In this document: piece after piece, positions 20,560-33,899 of the stretch
Numbering within the stretch: position 1 is the first letter of the stretch
Layout of the letters: each line of letters begins with the position of its first letter
NCBI GenBank assembly: GCA_034509495.1
Contig: CM067508.1
Coordinates: 24,215,240-24,279,239, forward strand
Origin: Acestrorhynchus altus
Taxonomy: Eukaryota; Chordata; Actinopteri; Characiformes; Acestrorhynchidae
Direction of reading: 5' to 3'
Length of the DNA stretch: 64,000 nt
Translations under genes and position numbers: made by a program
The notes under the pieces: generated by a model
The model's database searches: none
Seen by the model: only the letters and a program-made list of their open reading frames with translations
What the model was told of the DNA's origin: nothing

Positions 20560-22273
20560 AAGAAAGCATTACCTCACCCTCACAGATATTTACAAGCTAC
20601 ATATTCTCACACACTCATGGTGTTTTTATTTCTGCGGGTTTCACAGAGGCTCAGTTTATAAAATGTTTTGGTCTTCTGTACATTTTCAGTTAGAAATTAA
20701 CATCTTACACACAGTCTTGCAGAATCAGTTTTCCAAAAATAAGCCTTTGGAAATCATTTAATTGGAAATCAATATTAGATCATGATCATTAGATCATAAA
20801 TATCATAAATATACTGTTTGTCTGATTGACTGACTTTTTTATGGAATTGATTTGTCTACAGTGATTAGGCAAATAAATACTAATTGTATGGCATAAAATT
20901 TGCTTGACCAGTTAATACCAGGTCTGTGCCATGGTAGTTCTTGGGTTGTTCCTGATCATCTAAACATATATCATCTTAGCTGAGGGTCACAGTTTGGGAC
21001 TGAGCAAAGTAGTTACCCCTTCCAATAGTATAAACTAGTTCGAACTGATTGATATCTGGCACCAAGAAACAGCCCTGATTTAAATCTACAACCATCGACC
21101 TGCAGTGAGCTCCTTGGACTTTCCCATTGTATTGCATGTTGATGAATCCAGTGAGTGCTATTCACAGAGAAGAAACCAGTTGTAGTTTAGAAATAATATT
21201 TTATAATTTATAACCATTTAAGCGGGTGAGCGTATATTTTTACCTTTATTATCTGGCCAAACACGAACTTCTGAAGACACTTATTAGTTGGATCAAGTGG
21301 GATGGATTATGGTTGAATCTAAAGCCTGGATGAAAGTACTTCTCCAGGAGCAGGGTTGGTGACCCTGATCTATAAGATCTTATTAATTAAGCACTTTAAC
21401 AGCTTATAGTCACAATAACTTTAAATATACTACCTTTTCACCACTTTCTTGTTTATCTGTCACAAGAAGTGGCAAAACATCAGGGTTTTAAGGTTTTTAA
21501 GTATGTCAATTAAAGTGCAAACCTGCCAGCAACTACATCCATTCAAATGTTGCTGTTAACTTCCAGATGTTATGAAGAAAGGCAGGCTTAATTTGACCCT
21601 ATAGATTTGTTCAAATCAGCACCTCCCTCCCAATAATCAACCCAAATTTATGTCTGTGAGCTAAAGCATGAAGACAACCACTGGTGGAGAACCAGAGCTG
21701 CTGGAGAGCAGTGGTGTTCCCCATGTAGGACATTGTGAGTTTGTTTTCTTGTTCTGTTTTACACTCTGCTAACATCCCAACACTTCAACACCCTGCATAC
21801 ATTGGTGCATAGTGCGACGGACCTACATATGGGAAAATATATAAAAATAAACAAGCATAAACGAAACTACCAAAATGCTCAAACTACCGTAGCTGTAACC
21901 ACACAAACAGACATAACATCACCCCTCAATAAACCCAAGTTAAAACTGTAATTAATCTGTATTGTGCCTAATGTAAACAACACGTCTAGTTCTGTTGTTG
22001 CAACATACTGTTTGACAGACTTGGTGCCCTCCAGAGCATCTGTCAAGCTACATGAAAGACAATGTGTGATTTTCATGGATGATTCCTTGTAAGAAATTCC
22101 TCACGTTTAGCCCCAGAACATGCACAGCTAAAGTTACAAAGCTCAGATGCATCTCAAGTTAACCTAATTCTGCATGTCTGCAGGTGTGACTGCATGACTA
22201 CGGAACCGTGCATCTGTCTGAGAGTGGGCGAGTGTGTGTTTGTAAGTTGGTGGCTGGATGTGTTTGAGCATAC
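20558..22273 (-). other. sema3d intron; possible weak MITE B trace near 21340
   Basis: TTATTAGTTGGATCAAGTGG and TTCTCCAGGAGCAGGGTTGG (21283-21365) echo MITE family B. Otherwise nothing recognised. Confidence 0.5.
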
Positions 22274-22434
22274 CTTTCTGGGGTGCTTGTTGATGTTGTC
22301 TGGGTCCAGCAGGTAGATGTGATCTTTGCCCCCCAGAAGGAGCCTGCTCCTCTCCTCATCCAAAAGGAATGTCTGGAACTGCATTCCATCACCAGAGCCC
22401 ACAAATGGCACCACACTGCCAGAGTGAAGCAACT
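22274..22434 (-). CDS. sema3d: sema3d coding exon, 161 bp (start of sema domain)
   Basis: Encodes residues 61-114: ELLHSGSVVPFVGSGDGMQF, QTFLLDEERSRLLLGGKD, HIYLLDPDNINKHPRK. Enters with AG completing the codon begun after KLSYK and leaves in phase 0. LLDEERSRL..G.KDHI is the first blade of the class 3 sema domain; the PF.GS.(D/E)G stretch matches SEMA3D. Acceptor CTCTCCTTGTTGCAG, donor AAAG/GTATGC. Confidence 0.96.
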
Positions 22435-22783
22435 CTGCAACAAGGAGAGACAGCAATCAGCAACAGATACGCACCAAATATATTTCAAACCAACCTCACT
22501 GGGCACATATATAGACAAACCATGTGATTTGGTCAACTCCAAAATTTTAAATTTGATTAATTTGTTCTGGACACACATTTTCTTAGGTTGTCTTTCTTTG
22601 CATGTCAGTTATTTACATTTGGTAGATGTCAATATCTGTGCTAAACCTTAACTTTCAGTGGACATCAATGTAAAAAGATTTGGTCGAAGTCATTTTGGAG
22701 TATTTCTGTATTGTATTTCATCATGAATATTTGACAAATTGTCAAGAACAACTGCCAGATTAACATTATGTCAAAACATGGAT

Positions 22784-23069
22784 ATACAAATGTTGTATGT
22801 ACACATGCATTTGTTGAAGAGATCCAGCATCCGAAGTGAAAGAATCATGTGGACGGGGTGGTAGAGTAATATTACATGATGTTACACAAGTATTATGGAT
22901 TGTTAGGTGGGTCAAGAGAGAGGTCTTATGCAGCCCCACCTAAGTTCCATAGTGCAGTGGTAGTGGGAATTAGTGACATTACAATTACACAATTATACAG
23001 CTGCTAATTTAACATAAATAAGCATAATGTTGCATTAAGGTCAGCTGGAATTTGTAAATTTGGTCTCAT
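22784..23069 (+). repeat. left arm of the long inverted repeat
   Basis: Pairs with 23882-24171; visible differences include ACGGGG against ACATGTG near 22855. Confidence 0.9.
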
Positions 23070-23881
23070 TTTTGATTGAGAAAGACAATATTTTAACTTG
23101 AAACCCAATTAAACCCTCTGGAAGCTTCAAATTTCCTGTGCAATAAAAAGGAACAGAAACACACAAACCTTTTCTTAATCTATAGATCTTGTGCGTTCTG
23201 TTGCACCTTATTGTCATATTTCACTCCCATTCAGAGGTTATGAGCAAAGGCTGATAAACTTGTTCTGATTCTCATCATGTTTAACTGTTGGATTTGTGTG
23301 TCCATCTATGTTTTGTGTGAAACTGACCAATGGAAATCAGTAAGGACTTGTCGTGTCAGAAACTCTTCACATTATCTATTCAGTGCTAGGTCACATGAGG
23401 GGTTCATTTTAGAGACATCAGTATTACATGCAGTATTAAAAATGCCCTTAGACCCCAAAAAAATCCAATACAATTACAAATTCCTAAAAATACAATGAAC
23501 ATAAATAAAGCACACACACACAAAGAGGCAGTGTCAATGATGCAAAACAACTAAAGATATTTTATCCCTTGTGGAGACTCTACAGCCTTAAAATTTTAAA
23601 CATGTGTGAGTGAGTTACAAGTCGAGTGTTCTGAAAGCTAAAAACATTTATTCCCTTGTATTCGATTCTTTTGCATCATCAAAGAGGGTTATTTCCTAAC
23701 TGAGTTGTGAATACTATAAACCATGTTATGAAGCAGCACCAAATTATAGAGTCAAGTCAAGTTGGATCACATTTAACATGTTCAAACAAAACCACCTTGT
23801 CTTAATAAAATCTCACACATTGTATCCACACACATTAACACATTCACCATACATATGAGGAATGTTCACACATAGCAACAG

Positions 23882-24171
23882 AAAATGAGGCCAAATTTAC
23901 AAATTCCAGCTGACCTTAATGCAACATTATGCTTATTTATGTTAAATTAGCAGCTTTATAATTGTGTAATTGTAATGTCACTAATTCCCACTACCACTGC
24001 ACTATGGAACTTAGGTGGGGCTGCGTAAGACCTCTCTCTAGACCCACCTAACAATCCATAATACTTGTGTAACATCATGTAATATTACTCTACCACACAT
24101 GTCCACATGATTCTTTCACTTCGGATGCTGGATCTCTTCAACAAATGCATGTGTACATACAACATTTGTAT
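23882..24171 (-). repeat. right arm of the long inverted repeat
   Basis: Reverse complement of 22784-23069, about 97-98% identical by eye. Confidence 0.9.
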
Positions 24172-25336
24172 TCACAGCAATGGCATTTAAGTGAATTACA
24201 TTACATCTGTACAGGGGAGCTCTGAAACAAGAAATAAAGATTCTGACGTGATGTTGCTTTAAAGAAAAAAATATGTGATCATTTTACCAGCAGCTTCTAA
24301 AACAGGTTTACGGTCCACTTGCTGTAATAAGGAGAATTGTTTCTCTATCGTTCCACTCAGGGCTGCACACACCAGTTGTAGTTTTGAATAAGCAATCAGG
24401 AGTAAAATCCTGTAATATTACTCTGTAGCCTTAGTCCACATGCTTCTTTTACTCCCTTTACTTTTTTATCCCATATAATAGGCCATAACGTCTGGGAAGA
24501 TCTGTCATCTTAGTGCTCAGATTCCAGTCTCTGATAAAGAGTCCGCCTCTCTTCCTGTTCAACCGTTCATCTCCAGGCCACGAGCCGCCTTCCTGTGGAT
24601 TTCACTCTGCCTGACTAATGCATGCAAAATCTATGAGATCAGAGCTCAGCTATTCACTGAACTCTAATCCATCTGTCTGTCTTTCAACACTCCTAGACAT
24701 CAGTCTGTTGGACCATTTACAGAGCAAAAGCTTCATGCTCCAGCTTTGTCACTCCCTCAGGGGGAAAGACACATTAAATTATACCTGTTTATTATTGTCA
24801 CTTAGCAGCTATGCACACTAGGATGAACTGCAGAGAAATGTTGCCAAAATTCACACCATAAACAACCAGCCTTGTATCATCTCTATACAGGAAACAATAC
24901 ACTAGGCTATAGATCACTGCACATGCACATACAGTACCTCTCTTATATATATATACAGAGCCGTCTACATAATTCATGGTTTTGGATCTATTCAGTATGT
25001 CGAGTTTCAGCCTGCTGTCTCTGCAGGCTTGGACAGATACCACGAAAAAACACTCCACCTCTTGCTTTTGGCATTTTTCCCTCTGAACACAGAAATCCAG
25101 GACCAAAACACCCTTTTCAAAACAGAAATGCATTCATTTGCACTCTGTTGTTCATTTCCGAGACCTTCATTCCTTCCCTCTGTTTTCTGTTGTTCTTTAA
25201 CTCTCACACACCCTGCTAGGCTTTGTTCTTATGTTAAAATTTCATCATGCAATGATCTGTTGGTTTAGATGGCTGAAAGTTACAATAGGATACAATCAAC
25301 ATTTTAGTCAATTTTAACTAAATAACCTGACTGATG
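24172..25336 (-). other. sema3d intron, no recognised feature
   Basis: Apart from the arm-like trace at 24412-24465 I see nothing; overlapping frames at 24798-25268 on both strands look accidental. Confidence 0.6.
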
Positions 25337-25337
25337 A

Positions 25338-25418
<81 letters not shown>

Positions 25419-25455
25419 CAGTAGTAGTAGTAGTAGCAGTAGTAGTAGTAGTATA
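25337..25455 (+). repeat. trinucleotide microsatellite ATT then AGT
   Basis: About 12 ATT units switch to about 27 AGT units with three AGC variants. The junction suggests one array mutating into another. Confidence 0.98.
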
Positions 25456-26094
25456 TTAGCCTTAAATGTTTGCATAATGTTGATTGAAATAGTAATTCCA
25501 ATTTATTGTAATTATTTTGGAATTTTGTAATTACAGAAGCAATTGTATTTGTTCTTAATAGCTCTCATTGGGTTGACTTCCCTCTGTTTAAATAAATAAA
25601 TGATTATCATCATTAAAATGATTATAATTCTGTTGGAAGAGCACGGGGCCAAGCACAACGATTTATCTATGCGATTAAGGGCATTTTTTCAGTTTGTGAG
25701 AAAATAACTTTTGAAAGATAAAATTAGGAATTGGTTTGTTTGAATTATATGAAGTCCATGTTTACTTGCATTAAAGTAAAGACTAATGGCTAAGATTGAG
25801 CTTTAATATTTAAATATTTTAAATGTATTTGCCAAGTTGCACAGAGCAGAAATCCAGGTTAGTCTAATTATCCACTTAATTTTTTTTTGTTCTCCTCCCA
25901 AGTTTGGTAATGACATGTTTTCACATTTTCAAAAAAAAAACTCTTCTAACACTACTCCACAGCCAGTATAGTTAGGTACACTAAAATAATGAGAATATTT
26001 TTGTGTATGTATGTGTTTTTTGTTGGGAGGGTAATGATAAATGGTAATGACACTGAATAAATCTACTCAATAAGGAGGAATATTTATAATACAT

Positions 26095-26253
26095 TTGCAT
26101 AGCTTTCAAATAAACTTTTCTCACTTTATCATCATGAGGTATTGTATTCAGAATTTTGAGGGGAAAAATGAATTTAATCCATTTTGGAACAAGACTAACA
26201 TAAAATATGGAGAAAAAAAAGTGAAGAGCTGTGAATACTTTCTGGATCCACTG
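26095..26253 (+). mobile_element. Tc1 (second family) right terminal repeat remnant
   Basis: TTTGAGGGGAAAAATGAATT and GTGAATACTTTCTGGATCCA with final CTG, then TA, match the right end of the family seen at 15665 and 41619. The interior is absent. Confidence 0.75.
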
Positions 26254-26278
26254 TACTATATATATATATATATATATT
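26254..26278. repeat. TA repeat at the transposon junction
   Basis: About 10 TA units separating two head-to-head Tc1 terminal repeats. Confidence 0.95.
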
Positions 26279-26640
26279 CCCAAATGGATTAAATTCATTT
26301 TTCCCCTCAACATTCTAAGCACAATACCTCATGATAATAAAGTGAGAAAAGTTTATTTGAAAGCTATAAATAATACATTTATAACTAATATAAAATAACA
26401 CAAAAATACATCATGCAAATAAATATTCACAGCCTTTGCTTAAAACTTTGTCGAAGTACCTTCGGCAGCAATTACAGCCTCAAGTCTTTTGATGCTACAA
26501 GCTTGGCATACCGGTTTTTGGAACATTTCTCCCATTCTTCTTTGCAGAACCCCTCAAGCTCCATCACATTGGATAGGGAGCATTTGTACACAGCCATTGT
26601 TAGATATCTCCAAACCTTTTTCAGTTTACTGAATTGAGTC
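26279..26640 (-). pseudogene. Tc1 (second family) 5'-terminal fragment with broken transposase
   Basis: An inverted-repeat-like stretch (CCAAATGGATTAAATTCATT at 26281) is followed by reverse-strand transposase C-terminal sequence (frame 26657-26472 minus: LVASKDLRL at its end). No catalytic residues remain. It forms a palindrome with 26095-26253 across the TA run. Confidence 0.75.
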
Positions 26641-26699
26641 CATTTGTAACATAACAACGTGCCAAAAGTGAAGTGAAAATTTAACTTTAAGGGTTAATT

Positions 26700-26890
26700 C
26701 ACAGCAATTATAGTGCTTTTTACAACAAAGCAGCCTTACAGCAATCTGGGTCCAAGTCTCAGTCGAACAAGCCAGCGGGCAACAGTGGCAAGGAAAAACT
26801 CCCTCAGGCTAAGAGGAAGATAGAGGAACCCATCCAGCCTGTTCTTTCTTCCCTGAGCTGGGTCTGGGATAGGTATATATATATATAGTA
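26700..26890 (+). repeat. dispersed repeat, family also at 34255
   Basis: Shares the core CAGTGGCAAGGAAAAACTCC and a following ACCCATCC with 34255-34400, a motif I recall as common in fish genomes. Non-coding. Confidence 0.65.
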
Positions 26891-28630
26891 GGTCTAAATC
26901 CCGTTTAAACATCCATAGTCCACAAGGTCATGTCTGAAAGTGTTACAGTACAAAAGGTCTACATATATGCTATTTAAATCTGCAGCTGGATTGACACAAC
27001 TATTATCTCTCTGGGGTGTGAGGGTCTTGGGCAGGTTACCCACGATCAATATTTACACAAAGACACCCTCTCTAAAAACCTCAGCCCACTAACCTCAGCC
27101 TAGCCTTCGATAATCTACTCTACAAACAGTGTCAAGCCTGAACCCCGCTGAAAGATCCTCACAACACCCTATCTGTGCCTAACCCTCATGAGACTCAACC
27201 CCTAACTCCCACTCAACAGACCCTGATTAGCCCTAGCTGAAGTTAATCCCTCTGTTTGTTTATGAGAGATAGAGTAGCATGCCATGTCCTTGACACTAAC
27301 TCTTATGCCACAGTTACATAAGCAATGTTACATAGATCGCTTCTCACAACATTATTTCGGAGCGGATTGTTTGAGAGCGAGTAGGTTAAGTGGTTAGCAA
27401 GTGTTTTCATAGCTGCCTATAAGTTGTGTTCTCTCACCAGTTTTAGTTTCAGTATAAAGAAAATCAAACTGCTTAGTGTGACATTAGTGTACAGGCTTGT
27501 GTAGAACCGTTCATTCACTATGAGACCATGTTCACTGCGTGTGATTGGTTACCGTCTCCTTTTCACAATTATCTATAGTTGTATGATGAATTTACTGTCA
27601 ATTAGTAAAAAAAAAAAAAAAAATGTCTGTCTTTAATGTTGAATTCTGTTTTAGCCTGTGCTATTCTGTACACTTCAGTATTCCATACAGTTGGTAATTT
27701 TCCATGATTTAAACAATGGAATACGTCACACTCACATGCTAAATATAATCTTGTGTCATCGTCTTTTAATTCCTCTGTCCATAAAATCAGACTGTGTGGT
27801 TGTTTTTATAGTGTCCATGTCATATCTACCAATAGCGTTCAATTGAATCCAACCTTGAACAAACAGAATGCATTATTAAGATCATGTCCTTGTAGGATCA
27901 TTGGCTTCTGGTGAATTCAGGTTAAATCTGATGAAAATCCCAATATTTTTCATATTGCAATTTACATTAAGTAGTGTCACTGCAATGTCAGTTTTTTGTG
28001 ATATCATACAGCCATAATTCACACCAAACATAATTCGGTCATACAGTAATTCGCACACACTATTGATTTCTTTCTTTTTGCATTTTTGCGAGCCATTAAT
28101 TTAGGATGGATTCATTTAAACCAGCTGTAAAATAACTGCTCTATGTAAAGGGTATAGATGAAGCAATGTAAGAGTGATATGTGGAGTTTCAAATCCCAAC
28201 ATGTCAAATTCTGAGAGTATTCTCATCATTCAGGACTGCCCTACATTATACTGAAAGTTCATTTAATGTAAAAAAAAAAAAAAAAAAACATAACAAAAAG
28301 TGTTTAATACTTATTTTGTACTTATAATGTGTCATTTTACAGGTCTTAATGCTCAAATCCAGTAATGTATTATAAGCATAGTACATCTTACATTATCAAC
28401 ATAGCAATGTTCAGATGCTCAAGCTATTAAGTAAACAGTACAGTATTTTTAAGCTAATGTCAGGGACTGCACAAATAAAATATGACTTTCTGTGAGTCCA
28501 AGCCAGCTCTTTATCTTCAGTTACAGACTACCACTGAGGAGTGGAACAAAGTGGATCTTTGCGTAATATATTTTAGCAGTAAATGCTGATGATTCACAAC
28601 CACTAAGGGACTGTTCAGGTAATTGTGATG
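26891..28630 (-). other. sema3d intron, no recognised feature
   Basis: Short A-runs at 27606 and 28269 might be retroposon tails, but nothing identifiable precedes them. Confidence 0.65.
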
Positions 28631-28634
28631 ATAC

Positions 28635-29131
28635 ATAACAAAGAAAGCCCAGCAGCGCCTCTACTTTCTGCGGAGACTGAAGAGAGCTCACCTTCCACCA
28701 CCCATCCTCACCATGTTCTACAGAGGGACGATAGAGAGCATCTTGAGCACCTGCATTACCGTCTGGTTTGGGAACTGCACCATCACGGATCGCAAGACCC
28801 TACAGCGGATAGTGAGGACAGCAGAAAAGATCATCGGAGTCCCTCTCCCCTCCATCAGTGACACCTACACCTCTCGCTGCCTCCGCAAAGCCACCAGCAT
28901 TGTGGATGACCCAACCCATCCCTCACACAGTCTCTTCACTCTGATGCCGTCCGGCAGACGATACCGGAGCATCCGAGCCTCCACCACCAGACTCTGCAAT
29001 AGCTTTGTTCACCAGGCAGTCAGACTCCTCAACTCACTGAGACAGAGCTGAAACTGAACCTCACACCATTCTTCACACCACATAAACCACATCAACACAA
29101 AACACTGGACTGAAAACCACCCAGCACTCTA

Positions 29132-29172
<41 letters not shown>

Positions 29173-29550
29173 CACATAGAGACTGGATCATCCCCATCCT
29201 ATCAGCAATATTTGCTGCGCACCAGGAACTACACTACACTTTCTACCTCAGTAACTGCTGTTATCACGCACATCTAGATGTACAGTATGTTACATATCTC
29301 TTGCACCTTATTCCCACCATTCATCTCACTTCTTTGTACCAATCGGTATTGTACTGTCCTGTCCTGTCTGTTGAACTGTCTCTTGTTCACTGTATTTATT
29401 GTATTTATTGTACTGTTTTGCACTTTATGTCGTCCAATTGTATTGCTGCTCCATGTTGCACCTTGGTTCCGGAGGAACGCAATTTCATTGCACTGTGTAC
29501 CTGTACTCGGTTGTAATGACAATAAAAAGCCTTGACCTTGACCTTGACAT
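28635..29550 (+). mobile_element. 5'-truncated LINE (L2/Rex1-like) with 3' tail
   Basis: A frame from about 28638 to the stop at 29049 reads as the C-terminal end of a non-LTR reverse-transcriptase protein: QQRLYFLRRLKRAHLPPP, FYRGTIESIL, VWFGNC, LQRIVRTAEKIIG and LMPSGRRYRSIRA. A 3' UTR with a short CA run and AATAAA (29520) ends in GACCTTGACCTTGAC units, a short-repeat tail typical of this LINE group. The catalytic reverse-transcriptase domain and 5' end are missing. Sense is opposite to the host gene. Confidence 0.85.
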
Positions 29551-30521
29551 AAACACTGAATGTGTTCTGCTAAATCCAAACAAAGATTTATGATTCCACT
29601 ATTTTAGACCACAATTCTTCTGCTGATAAACCTAATGACTTCATGTGGTGACCAGCAATTTAACTGGTTTTACAGAAGTTTACTTTGAATGAAACTAAAT
29701 AAGGCAAAAACGTTTACATTAATAAAACCAATATTGTACACCAATTCAAACCTAAAACCATCTTCTGCCCTGTAAACTTTATACACACATATGCATACAT
29801 TCTTTTTCTCCCATGAGGCCTTCGGACTCACACCACCACACATCGTCCACCTCTTTCTGTCAAATGCCACAACATATATCTTACTCACAAAACAATCCCT
29901 AACACTAGTTCAAATCTCTTGTGTGGAACGGCTGACCTTCACTGAAATAATTACATTATGAGGGTAATAAAACTCTTCACTGTGATTGATCTACAGTCTT
30001 GTAGAACTGAGGCTGGGGTGAAATGTGGTGGTGCCTGAACCAGCCAATGCAGAACAAATGTTCTTGCTCTCCCCCTTTTCCCCACTACATGTATGCATAC
30101 ATGAGTGATCCCATGGTTGACTGGCCTTTAGGTGTGAAGTTCAGTGAATCTGATGTTTTCCATTCAGAGCAACATTCTTCATGGGTAAAGGGGTCCCTGT
30201 TTTTGAGGTGTGCGCTGACACAGAAAAGGTGCTGTTGTTTTTGAAGAGTTCACTGACTCAGAGATGATGGATATGGAATGATTTCACAGCGGCCTCTTCA
30301 ACTTTGCGAGAAGGACCAAACATGGAGAAAAACCTTCACTTAGACATACAGGATATACAGCATCAATTGACAGGAGCTTAATGGATCTGGTGCTCATCTT
30401 CAGCTGAAGTAACCCGCATCTTCACCCACTGAAACTCTTTGTTAACTCCAGAGAGATTCAGTGGCTCCATAATATCTGGTTGTAACATGTGTTGAAGGAC
30501 AGAGGAAATATATTCTATCTA
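29551..30521 (-). other. sema3d intron, no recognised feature
   Basis: Nothing identified. Confidence 0.65.
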
Positions 30522-31030
30522 CACTATATGAACATATGTAATGGAAGACCTGCTGATTGATTGAGAAATTACCCTGCTTTTGTTGGAATAACTCAACTCT
30601 CCAAAGGCGGTTAACTACTATATTTTGGAGCATTGCTGTAAGGATTTAATTGCATTCAGCGACAAGAGCATTAGTGAGGTCAGTATGTTAGATGATGACC
30701 ATCTTACCTCACCTCCACCTCCCAAATTCATTGCAAAAGTAATGGATGGAGCACCATAATTCAAGAGAAGTTTCAGTGTCCCACAGCTTAATGCTGGGTG
30801 ATTTATACCCCTCTAGGCCATGCCTGACATTAAGCATAGTTCATGTTTATCTGCTGCAGTTCCAGTATCTGTCCTATTCTATTGGCAGTACATCTCCACA
30901 GGGACTAGAAAGACTCTGTGTGTGTGTGTGTGTGTTTAAACTTGTCCTTCAGTGTCAGCAATGGGTTCAACTTAAAGTAACAGAATGCATTTTTTAGAAG
31001 GGATGTCCACAAACATTTGGACATGGAATG
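30522..31030 (+). mobile_element. MITE family A, near full length
   Basis: Starts CACTATATGAACATATG and ends AAACATTTGGACATGGAATG followed by TA. The interior matches the 38549 copy in order: CATTAGTGAGGTC, GTAATGGATGGAGCACCAT, CCTATTCTATTGGCAGTAC. A TG microsatellite (30917-30937) has grown inside it. Confidence 0.75.
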
Positions 31031-32329
31031 TATTTAATTAGTTTAAAAATATCCCATCTTAGCAAAAGCACAAATTCCCCATTAAGACTCATTATATACT
31101 GGGCCACTGGTCTATTCAGCATTTACTAAATAAACAATTTAGCATTTCTAACACAAGCAGGACACTCCATTGTTTACTCAGTTACCCCAACAACACATTC
31201 CGTCATATCCAGGCTGAAATACAAGGTTTTGACAGCATATACTTAAACTATACTTATGCACCCATATATTCCGTAGGCCAAAAAAATCTCAACATAAATG
31301 GTGCATTCCCAGCAGTTGCTCATATTTTCATTGGCCTGGAGTTGTTGATGTGAATGAGGCTCTATTTTGAGTGGCGCTGGCCTTGCTGGTGCTTGGTCAG
31401 CGTGAGCTTTTGGGGAGCTTTCAGTTTTATTACCCTCAGTGGCATAAAACAAACACAGCACACGTTTACTTAACTCCACAAGTCACAGCAGAGACTGAAC
31501 ACAGGACAGAATGAAAGGAACACTGAGGAAAGAAATAAACAACCAGAAGACTTTAATCACTTCTTTTCAGAGTGGACAAAACACAAGATTAAGAGATTTA
31601 CCACTTTGTCATCGCCATCACTGCGATCGCCATGATGATAAGATGCTTGTCCAGTGTGTAGGCACAAGCTTGGCTTAAACATATCACAAGCTCATACCAT
31701 TCCCATTCACACACACTCTAACACACACAGCCCTCTCTTAAGCTTAACCATCCATGTCCAACAAGTGTCAATGTTTTCAAATAAATGAGCAAAAAAACCC
31801 ATTACGTTTTCCCTTTATGTTTCCTTTACGCCTCATGGAGATTTATTCAGTAGTAACAGAAGGGTTTGCATAGCGCCCGTCTGCTCCCACTATTCAAAAG
31901 GGTGTCCATATTGGTGCTGCTAGCATGCCATCGTTAACTAGCATGCCTACCATCAAAAAGTAAATATCTGATCAATAATACAGAAATATAAATCCATCCG
32001 ATCATCTGACACTGGTGATAACCTAATACAGGTTATATCTGACCAGTAGCAGACTGGCCAATGCAGCTACCATACATAGTAAAACAGAATTGTGAGCTTG
32101 AGTCACTTTCACACATGCTAAGTAACCCACAATTACACGGAGGGGCTGTACATGTGAACACAAATGTACCGACAATTTATACCAGATGTTACCCAGACAA
32201 AGTCTGGTTAATGACCAGGTTAACTAATGTTTGAATAGAGAAGGTCATTTTGTGGAGAATTCACAGTGGGTTTGTGATTAAGTTGGTTACTTAAGTTGAA
32301 GTTATAGACCCCTTCATGGGTAGTGTAGA
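31031..32329 (-). other. sema3d intron, no recognised feature
   Basis: Nothing identified; a GCGATCGCCATGATGATAAG stretch near 31623 is only locally GC-rich. Confidence 0.65.
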
Positions 32330-32755
32330 GCAAGAGGTCAGAGGCTCCGACCAGTGAAACAGTCAGAGGAAAAATTGTTCCCATTCACTAATTTATTAGC
32401 AAAATAAATATTTACATATATACCAATGAACAAATAGGAAAAAGGGAAAAGAAAATAATGAAGCAATACCTCCCGACTAACTTCAGTGGTTGTGACCAGT
32501 GACTGCAACATCACAAAGATATCAGTTCACTCTGTGTTTCTCACCTTCCACTCAGGTGCACTAATTCTCTTTTTCCTCTAGTCTCCTCCCTTTCTCTCTA
32601 CCTCAGAGCAGGCTATATACTGGTAGCTCCTCCCCCTAGGCTCTACCAATATCAACCAAGGTAATGTCCACAATACAGCATATAATTGTTGTCGACTTAC
32701 AATTATACCCGATAATCGACAATCGTCATTACCGTCCCCCACACAGATTCATGAC
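32330..32755 (-). mobile_element. possible LTR fragment
   Basis: Read on the minus strand it has LTR-like order: a TGTGTGGGGGACGG start, a TATA-like CAGTATATAGCC (about 32610), GGGAGGAGCTACC, and AATAAA near 32400. No target duplication or partner LTR was found, so this rests on layout only. Confidence 0.35.
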
Positions 32756-33899
32756 CTCATTTTTAATTAAGCAATATCTATAGGTATTTAACCTTTTTCT
32801 TCTTTGTCTCGTCACAAGTCCAATCTCCCCTCTCCTTCTGCAAGAGATGGACTCACCCAGGTAAGTAAAGCTCAGAGTCTGCCAGTCTTGTACTCTTTTG
32901 GCCCTGGGTGAGTGTGAACCATGCACAGGTAAGAACAGGTTAGTATGTGGCAGAATTTTTGTTATTCTGTGTGTAAGCTTACAGGGTTACGTTAGAAAAA
33001 ATATATAAACGAAGAGGTTAGTCCCAAATGTCTTAACATTAAAACTATTTGCCCCATTTTCCCGATTCTCAGGGACTCACGTCCAGAACAAAAAGAGCCA
33101 ATCAACATGCTGGTAACTGAATGAAAGTCAAACTGCTAACAGAGAAAGTCCTTTGTGGTGTGGAAATCTGCTCAAGCACGGTAGTCACAGTAACCTGTCT
33201 TGTGTGACAAGAAATAGAAGCCAGTTTATGGTGCAAAGATGATTGTTGAGTAAACATATTCAAAATGAATACGAGCCTCCTGCACAAGGTACACAGGCTA
33301 ATTACCTGTAGTGCAAACACCTGTATGCTAAGTATGAAAGGTCAACTCTGCATAATGTCCAAATAGATTCTCCAGATATTTCCTAATGTTCATTTGTGAA
33401 AATGGCATTAGCTACTAACCACAGTATAGCAACATACTGAGATGAATTCTAAAATATGATATAACAGCTGTGGTTGGGGCTGTGAGAAGTTTAACTTGTC
33501 TTCTGCTCAGCTAATGAGTTAGCTTAGCAATGACCATGCCAGAGAATTTTATGCCAGGTTATTTCACACTGGCTACATTGTGCACTGAGCTCAAGTATGA
33601 AACTGTACAGCCTCTATAGCTGCCATGGTTGGGGAAGTGGGTGGTGTCAGCTCCTCTCAGCTGTAATTTAGCAATTAGAATGCTGGCTCAACTACAATAA
33701 AACACAATCAAAATATTGATGGCCATAATACATAATATGGTCTCCTTACGGTCTCTCTTTTATTAGTTTATTTACAGCCATTGAAGAAGAAACAATTGTA
33801 CTAAGCCACAGGTAATATTAACATTTTCCTGTTCCACCACAATATTTGATTGAAACCTTGAGTTAAAAGTGTCAGTGCTTTCATTAAAACCTCGGTCTA
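32756..33899 (-). other. sema3d intron, no recognised feature
   Basis: Nothing identified. Confidence 0.65.

Larger units (their letters stand above)
22784..24171. mobile_element. 1.4-kb element with about 286-bp inverted arms
   Basis: Arm 22784-23069 and arm 23882-24171 are reverse complements with only about seven differences, separated by about 810 bp of unrelated, non-coding sequence. The arms start ATACAAATGTTGTATGTACA and end near ATTTGTAAATTTGG. There is no clear target duplication and no open frame. A diverged partial echo (AATATTACTCTGTAG, then GTCCACATG) lies at about 24412-24465. Likely a non-autonomous DNA or foldback element; superfamily unknown. Confidence 0.85.
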
